A DNA stretch of 64,000 nucleotides from Diploptera punctata. Lineage: Eukaryota > Arthropoda > Insecta > Blattodea > Blaberidae. This document shows positions 42,095-53,599 of the stretch, in pieces; position 1 is the stretch's first letter; each line of letters begins with the position of its first letter. The notes beneath the pieces are model-generated. The model was not told the DNA's origin. It saw only the letters and a list, made by a program, of their open reading frames with translations, and ran no database searches. The translations under genes and the position numbers were made by a program. The DNA is taken from the NCBI GenBank assembly GCA_030220185.1, contig JASPKZ010004571.1, forward strand, positions 248,001 to 312,000, written 5' to 3'.

Positions 42095-42370
42095 ATATGT
42101 AAAAATCAATGTTTATTTGCTTGTTCGTATTTTATGCGCTGCCATGCCATTCATCCGATTGTGATGGGGCTTTTTCAAAATGTTCAGGTGATTTCCGGGA
42201 TGAATATAGGCTATAAGAGAGTTGTGATACTCAACGCCTACACTCTTAAAAAAGCACTCTTTGTAGTGAAAAACGTGTAGAAAGTAGCTTTTTGGACGCT
42301 TAAATGGCTTACGCTGCCAGAAAAATGTAATGCTCAATAGTCTCCGAATACCATCTGGCAATTATAATCA
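42095..42370 (-). repeat. Partial copy of the 29651-30440 dispersed repeat
   Basis: The complement of 42108-42180 gives CAATCGGATGAATGGCATGG and CAGCGCATAAAATACGAAC, equal to the 3' end at 30370-30430. GGCAGCGTAAGCCATTTAAG and AAAAAGCTACTTTCTACACG match the 30210-30270 block. 42371-42667 has nothing recognisable. Confidence 0.65.
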
Positions 42371-42667
42371 ACATAGGCTATTCATATTCGCCTAATTTAT
42401 TATGAATATTTGAACGAGTTGTATTTTTGTCTAAAATGTTCATCTTTACTCGATAGTTGCCTCATTTTTTAGCTGATCGCTCAACAGGGAGGTCTTGCAT
42501 GTCCTTATATGCTTAAAAAGTATCAATGAGATCCAGGGTTAAAAATCCTCTTCCAACAGGTAGTGTCGCTGTAAACCCGGGAGACATTAGATGAATAAAA
42601 AGTACCTATAATTGATATAGGTTAGAGATTTAACTAGTAGGACTTCATTAGACTAAAATTAAGATAT

Positions 42668-43017
42668 CCATCCATAGTAATTCTGCCCGAAGGCAGGTCC
42701 TTCACTGCAATCATAGCATTTTCATGCTACGCTTGCAGCTTTACTAGGGAATTATGTAGATGTGGTAGCTTCCCGTTGCTTTCCACACCGGTGAAGGATG
42801 ATGATGATAATGATAATGGTAAGGATGATAATGATAAGGATGATGGCCATATGATTTCGGGGACCGTTTAGGCCTTAAAGTTTTCCTGACATTTGTCTTA
42901 CAGGTGAGGAAAAACCCCGATAAAAACCTCACCCAGAAAAACTGCCCCGACCGGGGATCGAACCCGGGCCCGCTGCGTGACAAGGCAGCACGCTACCTCG
43001 AGACCACAGCGGTGGAC
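42668..43017 (-). mobile_element. SINE S1a, full-length
   Basis: A complete minus-strand copy with an intact B box GGGTTCGATCCCC. An expanded CAT/CAC-type region in the middle makes it the longest copy here. Confidence 0.92.
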
Positions 43018-43251
43018 TAATTAAGATATATACAATGTTATTTACAAATATGGGTCGCACGGACAGTAAGCCGTACGTGCTGTTGACAGTCCGTTACAAT
43101 AAGTTGATGTTTGGTAATAATATAACTTAAAACAAAAACAAAAAAAGAAAACACATTAATATCACAACTAGATACCAATAGAATTACATTATACATTAAT
43201 TTTATTGTGTAGAATTACTAAGAATTAATGATATTTCAACATATTTATCTA

Positions 43252-43720
43252 TTTATTAGAATTTTAGGGTTAATAAATTTAATATTCAAGCCACAGTTAG
43301 TCCAAAAACATTCAAGACTAAAAGTGCATAAAACACTGGCTCTCCCAACTCATTTGTATGGTAGCGAAGTATGGACGTTGAAACAGAAAGATATACAGAG
43401 ACTTATATCTGCTGAAATGAGATACCTTCGGAGGACTGCAGGATACACAGTACTAGATCAAAATAAAAGAAGACATCTTAGAAGAATTACTACATGGAAC
43501 CTTCAGAAAACAAAATTTCTGATTACAAGTCAAGATGGATGCAACATTTTCATCGAATGGAAGATCACAGGATACCCAAACAAATGTTAAGATATCAACC
43601 TGCAGGAAGAAGAAGACCAGGACGTCCACTCAAAAGACTTTTGGATGGTGTTTCTCTTGACGCCGAAACAGGTCAACAAATTGCCTAAATTCGTGAATGC
43701 ACTATGATGAAGATAATGAC
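43252..43720 (+). pseudogene. LINE L-B, 5'-truncated
   Basis: Equivalent to 12035-12500: ILGLINLIFKPQLVQKHSRL, TLALPTHLYGSEVWTL, then after frameshifts MQHFHRMEDHRIPKQML and RRPGRPLKRLLDG. The tail is ATGATGAAGATAATG. The frames are broken at about 43470. Confidence 0.88.
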
Positions 43721-44339
43721 GATTAATTTATTCATGAATAAGTGTTGTACTTATTTTCCGCGTTTTGTCCAGAAATTTACCCTAGTTTATCCAATTTTCT
43801 GGACTTACCATTAACTCATAGCATGCCAATCTTTCACGATTTGAACTTATAAATCTTTCCGGTAGGTAATAACTGACGAATGTAAGAAAAGAATGAATTA
43901 CTGAGCAAATTTGTTGAGAATCTCATTCTTTCGTCTTTTTATTTTCGAAGTCTGATGTAGAACTTCCAAGTCAGCCTGATTGAAAAAGAAAAGCTTCATT
44001 AATAATGAACGATTGAACTCCCAAATGTACAAAAAAGAAGACGTTTCATAATTCGGAGCTGTGTAAAGAAGTTGATTGCACAGCAGAAGCCTGCTGCTAA
44101 GTAAACAGCCCGTACTGTCACTTCATATCAAATAGACACTGATGTAATAAGGCAGCAGCTGATTGCGTCATATGTTACTCCACAAACTTTATTTCCAAAT
44201 TCACAAAACTCATTTTGGCGTCGGTAACAACTTCGTAAATTGCATTACAAATCTCTAAAAGAATTCCATGACAAGCTGCTATGGAACAGACGTGCTCATA
44301 AACCAGATTTCATTTAAAAAAATTGTAATGAAAATATCG
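43721..44339. other. No recognisable feature
   Basis: AT-rich, no long ORF, no internal match found by eye. Confidence 0.3.
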
Positions 44340-45090
44340 ATACCAGTAAGTTTCTCATAAGTAATGCCACGAGTAATTTACAAATTATCGATAAATTCAC
44401 TCCTCACTTCGTGGGTCGTGAATTTATTTAGAGAATTTGGAAATCAAGAGTGGCATTTGTTAGGACTATTTAACGAATAAAATTAAGCTGTTTACTCACA
44501 AATCATTATTTAAATATAGTTATTTAAATTTTTTTATATATTTAATGTAAACGGCAATGTTTGAAAACAAATGAGAAACGATTGGTACGCTTCATTTGCT
44601 TCTTTTGTTCGTCACTGCAACCAGATAATATTATTTATTGCCAAAGGAACGCAATATTGTAAGAATGCACTCTAGTGGAGAAAAAATGAAACACATCAAA
44701 CTGTATATTAATTCATATCTGATGTCCTATGATGTAAATATGACTATTATATTTTTCTGGAAAAAATACATTTAAGAAAGTGCAAACAGTGTTTTTTTTT
44801 GTGGTATAATCAATTGCTACAAATGTTTTTATATTAACTCCCGCATGCGGTATATGTTGACATTCATGCACTATATATACAATCTGGTAGCCGTATTTCT
44901 TAGTGGGTCAGTCACTGCAAAATAATACTATGACCTGTTCAGAATGTTAAAAAGAAGGTGCTTTCTTTATTATGATAAACTTTAGTTGGTAAATTCTAGG
45001 CGAAACACTACTGTGATTGGTTATAAATCAAAAATCATTGTAACGTGATTGGTCGTTGACTCCCATTTGGGGCGTGAGTTAAATAGTCCA
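44340..45090 (-). repeat. R1 dispersed repeat, near full-length
   Basis: Minus strand: from GACTATTTAACTCACGCCCC (45090) to ACTCGTGGCATTACTTATGA (44355). It includes the long form of the hairpin (GATAAATTCACTCCTCACTTCG...GAATTTATC) as in 62290-62390. Confidence 0.82.
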
Positions 45091-45304
45091 TGAAAATACT
45101 TTACATTCAAATAATTGTTAGTAAGATGAATTCTTGATAAAATGTAGGCTGTAAATAAAATCAATTGAATAAATGCACTTGGGTACACAGCAGCTGCAAA
45201 CAACCAATTTGAACTAGAACAAAATGTTCTGTCTTTTAAATTGTTAATCTTGTTTACATTTCATGCTCAAACTCCACAGAAAATTAACAAAATAAATAAA
45301 ACAT

Positions 45305-45925
45305 AACTAATAGTATATTACGATACGAGGTTGGGAAGTGGTTATTAAAGAAGCGAGGAAAATGTTTAAAACCCGAGGGATAGCGAGGTTTTCAATTTCC
45401 GAGTTTCTGTAAAACACTTCACAAACGTGCGTTGTACATTTTTTTTTTTTGCGCTATGGTGTTTTCAAGATAATAGATAATAGTAAAATAATAATATCTT
45501 TGTTGGAAATATTTGCGTTCATCATAAACAACTGACTAACGTAAGCAGTGTGGACAATGTTATTAGTTAAAACTATAGGAGGCCGTGAGATCAATTAGTC
45601 ATAAAATGGCGACAAGTATGTACTTATTTATATTGTTTCAAATAAAGTTCAGTTCATTTAAAATGCAGTGATTTGTTTCTTATAATGTATATTAACACTA
45701 CCTTTTCGACATTTTTGTATATACGCCTACAATGTATGTAGTGTACATAGAGGGCAGTGGTTTTACTTCCCACACGTGGTTTGTAATATGAAATATTCAG
45801 TATAGTCAGTTTATTACAGTATAGTTATTTAGGTTGGCAAATCCAGAAACATAGGAAGTTTAACTTTCAATCATGGTCGCCATTGCTGTAAGTACGACAA
45901 AACGCATTATTGCGCAAAAAAAAAT
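45305..45925 (+). repeat. R2 dispersed repeat, copy 1
   Basis: It runs from ACGATACGAGGTTGGGAAG to ATGGTCGCCATTGCTGTAAG. It corresponds, inverted, to 53600-54485, but without the SINE found there. No coding content recognised. Confidence 0.75.
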
Positions 45926-46732
45926 ATTTTGCGTTAGTTTTCATGAAGTATTGTTTTCAGTAACTCATCTTCATTTACCAAACATTTGCCAAATACCGTC
46001 GTATGAGCTAGCGTGTCCTTAAAATCTGAATGCTGGCTGATGTTTTTGGAAAAGTGCATTTCAATGGTGATAAAGCAATCAGTAACCGAATGCCTGACCA
46101 GTCGCTGTGCGATGGTTGACTTCATGTAATATGACATAAATATGCCAGTTTAAACGAACGTCGTTATAAATTAATTTCCACACAAAAAAATAGTTACTTA
46201 TAAATCATAAAAAAATACTTTAAAAATCCATGGCACAATACCTCTGATGAGCCAAGTTTGGCTGATGTAAGTAAGCTCTCATTGACTAGCAGAAAACAGT
46301 TTGGGAATCACATGGTTGGAATAAAAAAAATCAACTAAATATAGGTGAAAAATAATAAGGGATACAATTTGAAGTTACAAAAAATGTTTGTTCCTTTCAT
46401 GAAACACTCCCGTAATCTCGGTTTCAGTTTTCTTATCCGTATTTTGTTACTCATCATATGAATTTTAGTACTTAGTTGTCCTAACGGGCTGAATGGATCC
46501 TATTCTAGAACCAATTCTGGTACCCGCATGATGTAAACTAGACCTGCTACTCCACAAAGACGGTTATCTCATTAAGCAGTAATTTCAGACCTAACACATT
46601 TTGAAGCCGGTAATGAACACCCAAATAGAAAATGCAGAAACCACCACTGCTCATACTCCAGTTTTAAACTTGATAGATTTATAGATTGGTGTTAGGTGGC
46701 AATAAGCCTCAATTATGGATTGGATGAAACTA
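45926..46732. other. No recognisable feature
   Basis: AT-rich. One 67-codon minus ORF (45934-46137) without known motifs. A CTGATGAGCC motif near 46243 is not followed by GAAA, so it is not a hammerhead. Confidence 0.3.
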
Positions 46733-47068
46733 GCCGAGCGGTAAAGGTAGGAAGCCTTGGCGCAGAGCTACGGGACTTGCGCTGGTTCGAGTCTCCATGG
46801 GGGAAGAAATTTTCTCATGGTATTTCGGCCAGTATGGGACCGGTGCCCACCCAGCATCGTGAGGCAATTGGGTAGCTACAATAAGTAGCGGCTCCAGGTT
46901 GAGGAACCAGCTATAACAGCTGGGGGACTCGACATGCTAACCACATGTCACCCCTACACTGGTTGTTGATCGTCTACCTCTGTGATTGACACATGTGGAT
47001 GTGAAGGGCCACCAACCGGCTGGTAAAAGGGCAACCGCTGAAAAGTGGAAAGACCCTCAATCGGAATG
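46733..47068 (+). mobile_element. SINE S2, long copy (or S2 head joined to a LINE 5' region)
   Basis: A box TAGCCGAGCGG and B box GGTTCGAGTCTCC in the first 65 bp, then CATGGGGGAAGAAATT as at 13560. The following 250 bp (GAGGAACCAGCTATAACAGC, GGGCCACCAACCGGCTGG) resemble segments found upstream of insect LINE ORFs. This may therefore be a SINE with a LINE-derived body, or a SINE inserted at a LINE 5' end. Confidence 0.65.
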
Positions 47069-47109
47069 AAACCAACTATTAATAAAAATCAACTGTTTTT
47101 TTTCTCGAA

Positions 47110-47404
47110 AATTTATCTTTTAAACAATGATGCATTATTTATAGGCAATTTTAAATATTATAGGCTATCATCGCCTAATTATTTATCACACCGCTTCATC
47201 AGACTATCCGACACACATAACCTTGACATTCGATCCCATCAGAACATTGTCCTTTATATCCCTCCTCATCACACTGTGTATATTTCATTATATTGTACAG
47301 TCTCACTTTGCAAAACATGGAATTCTCTTCAGCCCTATGTCAGAGACTGTGAATCTATAACATCTTTCAAAAACAAACTAAAGAATTATTTAATAACAAA
47401 CTAA
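47110..47404 (+). pseudogene. LINE C-terminal fragment of a different clade (CR1/Jockey-like)
   Basis: The open end of the 47045 ORF reads LSDTHNLDIRSHQNI, YIPPHHTVYISLYCTVSLC, KTWNSLQPYVRD and CESITSFKNKLKNYL. The 'xxWNSLPxxIR...SITSFKxKLKxYL' pattern is the C-terminus of CR1/Jockey/L2-type LINEs, unlike the YGSExW type of the other families. 47405-47774 is AT-rich and may be its 3' UTR. Confidence 0.65.
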
Positions 47405-47774
47405 CTTATGCACCTCACTGATAGTATTCTTTTAACAATTAGTAAATTAAATAATTTATTAAAATAATATTAAGATTAACAAATCTTTTCATTTGTTTAT
47501 ATACTGTATAACTGTAAAATTAGTTTTCTATATTTCATTATTTTTTCCTTTGTTTTTTATACATTAGACAGGGACAGTCTACCGACAATTTAATTTATCT
47601 TGCTTGAATACATTTTATTATTAGTTTTAGTCTTCATCTTAACTACCATTAACTGGTTGTATTATAGATCGTAATATAATAGATATTATCATGTTGATCA
47701 AATCTCCATTTCGTATTTAGAATTAGAGTTAATTGTGATGATTCTTATATTCTGATGTAATATATAATTATGGT

Positions 47775-48590
47775 TCTTACCTTCACTCATATACTCATGA
47801 GATGGCAGCCTTTAATAGTTACATTCATAGACTTTTAAATATCCCTCTTTCACCCTTGGAATATAATAATGAGCTGAATATTATTAAACAATTAGCTATA
47901 AATAATAACCATGACCCTAAAATTATAGACAATATTAAGAAGATTCATTACAAAAAAGCAGTTAACAAAGCTTTTCCTTTACCCAAGAAAGACATTAATA
48001 AATGCCATAATGTCATTAGTCCCACTTTCCAATAAAATATCTAAATACTTAAAGTTGAACATTAATGTGGCGTTTAAAACTAATAAAACTTTACAAAAAT
48101 AATAAAAAAAACAATAAAACCAAAGTAAAAAAGAACAATTATCAGGTGTATATAAATTGAAGTGTGGCGTATGTGACAATGTCTATATAGGACAAACTGG
48201 CAGACCTTTTATCTCTCGTGTAAAGGAACATATGAAAGCATATAACACAAATTTAGGTAATTCAAAGTATGTTAACCACTTACTCCAATACGATCGTTGT
48301 TTTCACTAAAATTTTAAAATTTTACATGTTTGTGACAGAGGAAAGAAGTTGGATATTTTAGAAGTTGTAGAGATGAACAAATTGAAAAGTGGTAATACAC
48401 TGTCAAATTCCCAACTATATTTGAACGAATCGCCTCTTTTAAATTTATAATAGAGATTGTAAAAAAAATCATTGCATAGTTACAGTTGTTATGTACTATA
48501 ATGACAAAATTCATTCATTTGTAATCAGGTCTGAAGAAGGTATAAAGTACCGAAACAGCTGTTACCAATTTATATTTTAATAAATATGAA
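47775..48590 (+). mobile_element. Penelope-like element, 3' part with GIY-YIG endonuclease
   Basis: The first ORF (47802-48035) reads HEMAAFNSYIHRLLNIPLS and NELNIIKQLAINN, the post-RT linker of Penelope-like elements. After frame breaks, 48145-48309 reads GVYKLKCGVCDNVYIGQTGR then RVKEHMKAY, a GIY-YIG nuclease motif with the usual Y...YIG and the conserved R. The RT is missing (5'-truncated). The 3' end has the CTGAAGAAGG...CCGAAACAG motif and A/T-rich termination. Several stops and a deletion near 48100 inactivate it. Confidence 0.85.
48521..48560 (+). ncRNA. Hammerhead-ribozyme-like motif at the Penelope-like 3' end
   Basis: CTGAAGA (fits CUGANGA) at 48531-48537, then GGTA/TACC as stem II around TAAAG, then GAAA at 48552-48555. 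A palindromic ACAGCTGT would form a very short stem III, and T-T-ACC pairs GGT before the core as stem I. Penelope-like elements are known to carry hammerheads. Defects: one extra A between the core and stem II, and stem III has no loop, so activity would need a dimer. Confidence 0.45.
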
Positions 48591-49178
48591 AATCACATAA
48601 AACATTAAGTTATCTTTTTATTTAATTAAATATATAATATACATTTGTCCTGGTGAGTGGAAGAGAAGTCCACATGGCCTAAACTCCACCAGGATAAATA
48701 AATAAAATAAAAATACTTCCTTAAAAGAGCCATTTTCCCCGACTCAAAACAAGCACAATGTCCTCTTGATAGATTAGAGACTGTTATGGAACATACTTTA
48801 TAAACATTCTGCATAAAGTACAGTTTTAAGGAGACAAAAAGAGAGAAAAGGTTGATATTTCAGTAAGTTTTTTATATACAATAGGGGAATGAAAGCGCAT
48901 TTCTTTCTAATTCCATGCGGCGAAGCGGAGATAGAAGGTTCCGCAGATTGTATTGACTTCATTCCAGAGAGATTTTAACTTCAAATTGGGTTACATTCGG
49001 AATTTAAAGCTCTTCTCTTAACATTAAGACTTTCTTTCTGTGTAAACAACACTCACAATTAAAGCGATAAGATAGAAACCAGAGTAAGGAAACAAACTAA
49101 TGGAGTGAGGTAACCCTACATGTAGAATATCAATCTACGAATACAGTTTCTCTGAATTTGTGTTAATATCTCTTGCTT
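48591..49178. other. No recognisable feature
   Basis: AT-rich with short ORFs only. No internal match found. Confidence 0.3.
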
Positions 49179-49179
49179 G

Positions 49180-50252
49180 AAGTTATATAGTATCCTGCTG
49201 GAGTTCGGAATTCCCAAAAAGTTAGTCAGACTGATACGAATGTGTCTAAATGGCACAAAGAGTAGGGTGCGTGTAGGCAAACAGTTTTCGGACACTTTTG
49301 AAATTCAGAATGGGTTGAAGCAAGGAGATACTCTATCTCCTCTACTATTTAATTTTGTACTAGAACATGCCATTAAATCTTTGGAGAATGAGGAAGGCTT
49401 ACAACTCAGTGGTATTAATAAGCTGTTAGTTTATGCTGATGATGTAGTACTATTGGCCGATACGAGGAGATACTAAAGGATAACACGCACACACTATTGA
49501 GTAACACTAAGAAATTAGGACTGGAAGTAAATATGAATAAAACTAAATATATGGTCACACGTAGAAATACATTATATGATGGAAATGGACAGCTAATGAC
49601 AAATAAGGGAAATTTTGAGGAAGTGGCTGAATTTAAATACCTAGGAACAATAATCACAAATAGGAATGAGATGCACAAAGAAATTAAACATAGGCTCAAT
49701 TCTGGAAATGCATGCTATTATGCATTGCAGAGACTCTTGATGTCCCAACTCCTTTCAAAAAACGTTAAACTGAAAATATATAAAACTATTATTCTGCCAG
49801 TTATATTATATGGGTGCGAAACATGGACTCTTACTTTAAGGGAGGAAAGGAGATTACGAGTATTCGAGATTAAAGTACTTAGGAAAATTTTTGGACCAAA
49901 GAAAGATGAACAGACAGGTGAATGGAGAAGACTACATAACAATGAACTACATGGTCTTTATGGAAAGCCAGATATAATAAGACCAGTTAAGTCTGCGATG
50001 GGCAGGACATGTTGCACGTATGGGGAATGAAAGACTTGCATGGAAGCTTCTTGTAGGAAAGCCAGAGGGAAAACGCCCAGTTGGTAGACCAAGAATGAGG
50101 TGGGAGAATAACATTAACTATGATTTGAGGGAAGTTGATTATACAGGGAATGATTGGAAAGCATTAGCTCAGGATAGGGATGTATGGAGAGCTTATGTCC
50201 GTGCGGCCATGAACCTACGGGTTCGATAGTGCCAGTGAGTAAGTAAGTAAGT
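49180..50252 (+). mobile_element. LINE L-A with RT catalytic blocks, probable TSD
   Basis: The longest L-A at the 5' side apart from the internally deleted copy. The first ORF contains FGIPKKLVRLIRMCLNGTKS, EIQNGLKQGDTLSPLLFN and LLVYADDVVLLAD (catalytic ADD). A deletion at about 49475 breaks the frame. The second ORF (177 codons) continues from GLEVNMNKTKYMV to LYGKPDI, and a third (69 codons) to NLRVR. It ends in (TAAG)n. ATATCTCTTGCTT at 49167 and ATATCTTGCTT at 50253 look like a TSD with a 2-bp indel. Confidence 0.92.
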
Positions 50253-51225
50253 ATATCTTGCTTTCTTTGGCATTATATTTTCAAAATGTTGTATATTTGA
50301 TGCCACAGTAATATAATAACTACCTTCAGATATACATATTTAAGGTCATTTGCAACTTTTGTAATAAATTTGTACTTAAGATTATATACATCTGTACCTA
50401 AATTTCATTTCAACCGGAGAAGAATCTGCCCTGGCAATAATTCGTCTTCCAAAACCCCAAGTCCGAGACATAAACTCGGGAACCCAGAGATGGAGGGCTA
50501 CTGATTAACACTTGCTCCATGGACATAAAAATAAAATTACTCTGTACAAATAGTTTTCTTGCTCAAAATTATAAATCAATATTTCTGAAAAACTCTGAAA
50601 ATGTATATATTCATTTTTCACCCTGTCCAAGCAATGGGATATTATTCCGTAAAACCTCTGAAATTGCATGGAAACTTCAATTATATTTAAACTCTAATAA
50701 CATAACAATATTCAGACTTGAGGAACATGAACCGGTCCGTTTTCAACAATCATCGGGATGAAGAGAATAATCATTCCTTCCTTTCAACAACTTATGAAAT
50801 ATTGATGTTACTAGTCTCCATGGCTCGCTTGAATCAGTGATTCGATGCACGTTCTCATACGACGATGTAAAAGATCAATAAAGAGGGGAAGAGGAGTATA
50901 GAAGACAGTTGCATGGAATTTTATTTCTTCTTTCTTGTCTGAACTATTGAGTGCATGAGGATTCTGGAACAAGCCATAAATTGTACATCACAGGGTTGGG
51001 GAATTTATTGGTTCCTATCCTTTAAAGTGTTATTAGGAAGCAAGAAATTGCCTAGACGTTGACCGGGGCATGTTGTACCAAACCATGTAATTCTGTATGT
51101 GGAAGCGCAACGGAGATCAAAGGCAGCTTAAGAGTTTCCCTAGCCATTCAACAGAAAGCATCAGTAACTTTCCAAGCAGTGGCGGCTCTCAATAAACAAA
51201 CTATGCCTTTATCATTAGAGGCATT
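50253..51225. other. No recognisable feature
   Basis: Mixed composition. An 80-codon ORF (50519-50761) and a 69-codon ORF (51059-51268) have no motifs I know. 50430-50510 is less AT-rich and slightly SINE-like, but has no clear A or B box. Confidence 0.3.
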
Positions 51226-51345
51226 TTTTATTGTAAGTAATGCCACGAATGATTTACAATTTATCTAGAGAATTTGGAAATCGAGAGTGGTATTTGTTAG
51301 GACTATTTAACGAATACAATTAATTTGTTTACTACAGTTATTTTA
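51226..51345 (-). repeat. R1 3'-end fragment
   Basis: AAGTAATGCCACGAATGATT, AGAGAATTTGGAAATCGAGAG and GTTAGGACTATTTAACGAATA: the hairpin end of R1, about 120 bp, diverged. Confidence 0.7.
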
Positions 51346-51449
51346 AAATATTTATATATCCCTGCTTGATTGGGTACACTTCTTCTAGGTTAAAATTTAC
51401 TTGCTTGATAATTAAGTTCTCGTTTTTTCTGATTTAGCAACTTTGTCTT

Positions 51450-51956
51450 AGTTGCAACTAAGACATTACATGGAATAATTTGGAATAAAAATATTACAAA
51501 GGAAACTAAAATGAAAATTTATAAGAGCATAATACAGAATATTTTGCCATATGGAAGTGAAACTTGGTCTTTGACGGAATTACAAAAGAATAAAATTAGA
51601 ACAGTTGAATTTGATTATTTTAGAAGAAGCCTCCAAAAAACAAGACAGGATAAAATAAGAAATGAATTCCTTTGGAGAGAAATGAATGTCACCACATCTG
51701 TTGTTAAGAGGATTGAAAATCAAGCACTTAAATGGTATGGCCATATAGAAAGAATGGAAAATGAAAGATGGCCAAAAATATATATACCAATGGTCACCCC
51801 CTGGTAGAAATAAACGTGGCAGACCAAGATGGAAATGGAAAACCTACGTCAGAACCATAATGGATGATAGCAATTTGGAAGAGGCAGAATGGAATGATAG
51901 AGATAAATGGAAACTGAAGACGGCAAACCTATAAGTGGGGGAAAGCCGAGAAGAAG
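51450..51956 (+). mobile_element. LINE L-I, 5'-truncated, 14-bp TSD
   Basis: It reads IYKSIIQNILPYGSETWSL, VEFDYFRRSLQKTRQDKIRN and ALKWYGHIERMENERWPKI, then after a one-base slip near 51797 RNKRGRPRWKWKTYV and EWNDRDKWKLKTANL with a stop. AGCAACTTTGTCTT at 51436-51449 and 51957-51970 flanks it. The perfect TSD indicates a young insertion. 51971-52207 holds nothing else. Confidence 0.93.
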
Positions 51957-52207
51957 AGCAACTTTGTCTTTGGCTTCCTTGGAATATTTGTAGTTGAACC
52001 ATTATCTTTGAACTTGTTAACAATATAATTCACTGTAAAGTGGGGTTATTAACCACAGATGCTATTTTTGTTAATGAATAACCCTTAAATGCGACATTAA
52101 TTATTGTTTCTTAAAGTTGACTATCCAAATCCTTCTCTTTATTCATATTGAACACTACAGACCGAAGGAGTAAACAAATGAATGGATTTACTCTCCCTCT
52201 AACATCT

Positions 52208-52400
52208 CTTTTTTTTTTCTTTTTTTTTTCTTTTTGTTTTACCTTTCTGTTAACTTTCTGTTATTCTCACATATAGACACAAGGACAAGATACACACCCA
52301 GACCCAAGGTGGAGATTAAAAATCCCCTACACCGCCGGGAATCGAACCCAGGTCGCCGGATTGGAAGGTAGGGACTCTACCGACTACGCCACGGCCAAGC
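52208..52400 (-). mobile_element. SINE S5 with poly-A-type tail
   Basis: Minus strand: CTTGGCCGTGGCGTAGTCGG (A-box region), TGGGTTCGATTCCCGG (B box), then ATTTTTAATCTCCACCTTGG and a 3' end rich in A (plus-strand T-rich run at 52208-52245). Unlike S1 and the LINEs above, the tail is A-rich, so a poly(A)-using LINE may have moved it. Confidence 0.75.
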
Positions 52401-52632
52401 ACTATTAAATACAATGTTTATCAAGGAGTTTGCTGTAGTGTTCAAACAAGGCTGTTGCAGTAATACGTATAAGCATTGTTTTCAGTTTAATTTCAATGTG
52501 AAATCTGTTATTGCACCAACATTTATATTTATTTACTTATTAAAAATTACAGTTACGCGGTTGAAATTAACGATATCGGCTTCTTCATAATCCGTACTTA
52601 AAGAAATATGAATTTCTGTTTATAAGAAATTC

Positions 52633-53447
52633 ATCATCATCATCATCATCATAGTACATTCACGAATTTAGGCCATTTGTTGACCTGTTTCGGCCTCAAG
52701 AGAAACACCATCCAAAAGTCTTTTGAGTGGACGTCCTGGTCTTCTTCTTCCTGCAGGTTGATATCTTAACATTAGTTTGGGTATTCTGTGATCTTCCATT
52801 CGATGAACATGTTGCATCCATCTTGACTTATAATCAGAAATTTTGTTTTCTAAAGATTCCATGTGTAATTCTTCTAAGATGTCTTCATTTTTTTTTTGTG
52901 ATCTAGTAGTGTGTATCCTGCAATCCTCCGAAGATATCTCATTTCAGCAGATCTAAGTCTCTGTATATCCTTCTGTTTCAACGTCCATACTTCGCTACCA
53001 TACAAAACAGTTGGAAGAGCCAGTGTTTTATACACTTTCAGTCTTGAATGCTTGGACTAACTGAGGCTTGAATATAGAATTTATTAACCCTAAAATTCTT
53101 AAAAATTTAGATATTTTTGCATTTACATCCTTTTCTTCTTCATATGAGATATTGCATCCTAGATATGTAAAATTATTCACCTGCTCCAAAATTGTATTGT
53201 CCAGTACAATTTAACTTCTGACCGGATCTACACCTTGAAATGCCATAATTTTTGTTTTTTCTGTAGATATCTTTAATCCATATTCTTCTGTAATTTTGTT
53301 AAGTTCATACAGACCTTTCTGTAGATTATCTTCGGAATTTGCTATTATTATTTGGTCATCTGCAAACAATAGGGTGTTTAATTTTCTATTTTTTGATATT
53401 CTTATTCCAAATTTATGTTTTGTTCCAGAAACATATTACTTCATTGA
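52633..53447 (-). mobile_element. LINE L-B, 5'-truncated, 12-bp TSD
   Basis: The minus strand contains the RT end (ILFADDQIII equivalent near 53355), STEKTKIMAFQGVDP, and the C-terminus to RRPGRPLKRLLDG, with (ATG)n at 52633. TATAAGAAATTC at 52621-52632 and 53448-53459 flanks it. The frames are broken by several one-base indels (for example an extra T in the T9 run at 52888). Confidence 0.93.
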
Positions 53448-53599
53448 TATAAGAAATTCGACCGCACAAATAAAAATGTTACATACTGTAGATAAAAGTT
53501 TTTCTATAATTATACGGTATATAAACATAATTTTATGAGACTATATCATACTGACGATAACTTGTTTTCGAAATTGTACTGTTCTTTGGTTATACAAAT

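Noticed and set aside
46235..46265. CTGATGAGCC...GGC as a second hammerhead
   Set aside because: The stem-II-like hairpin is not followed by GAAA and there is no stem I pairing.
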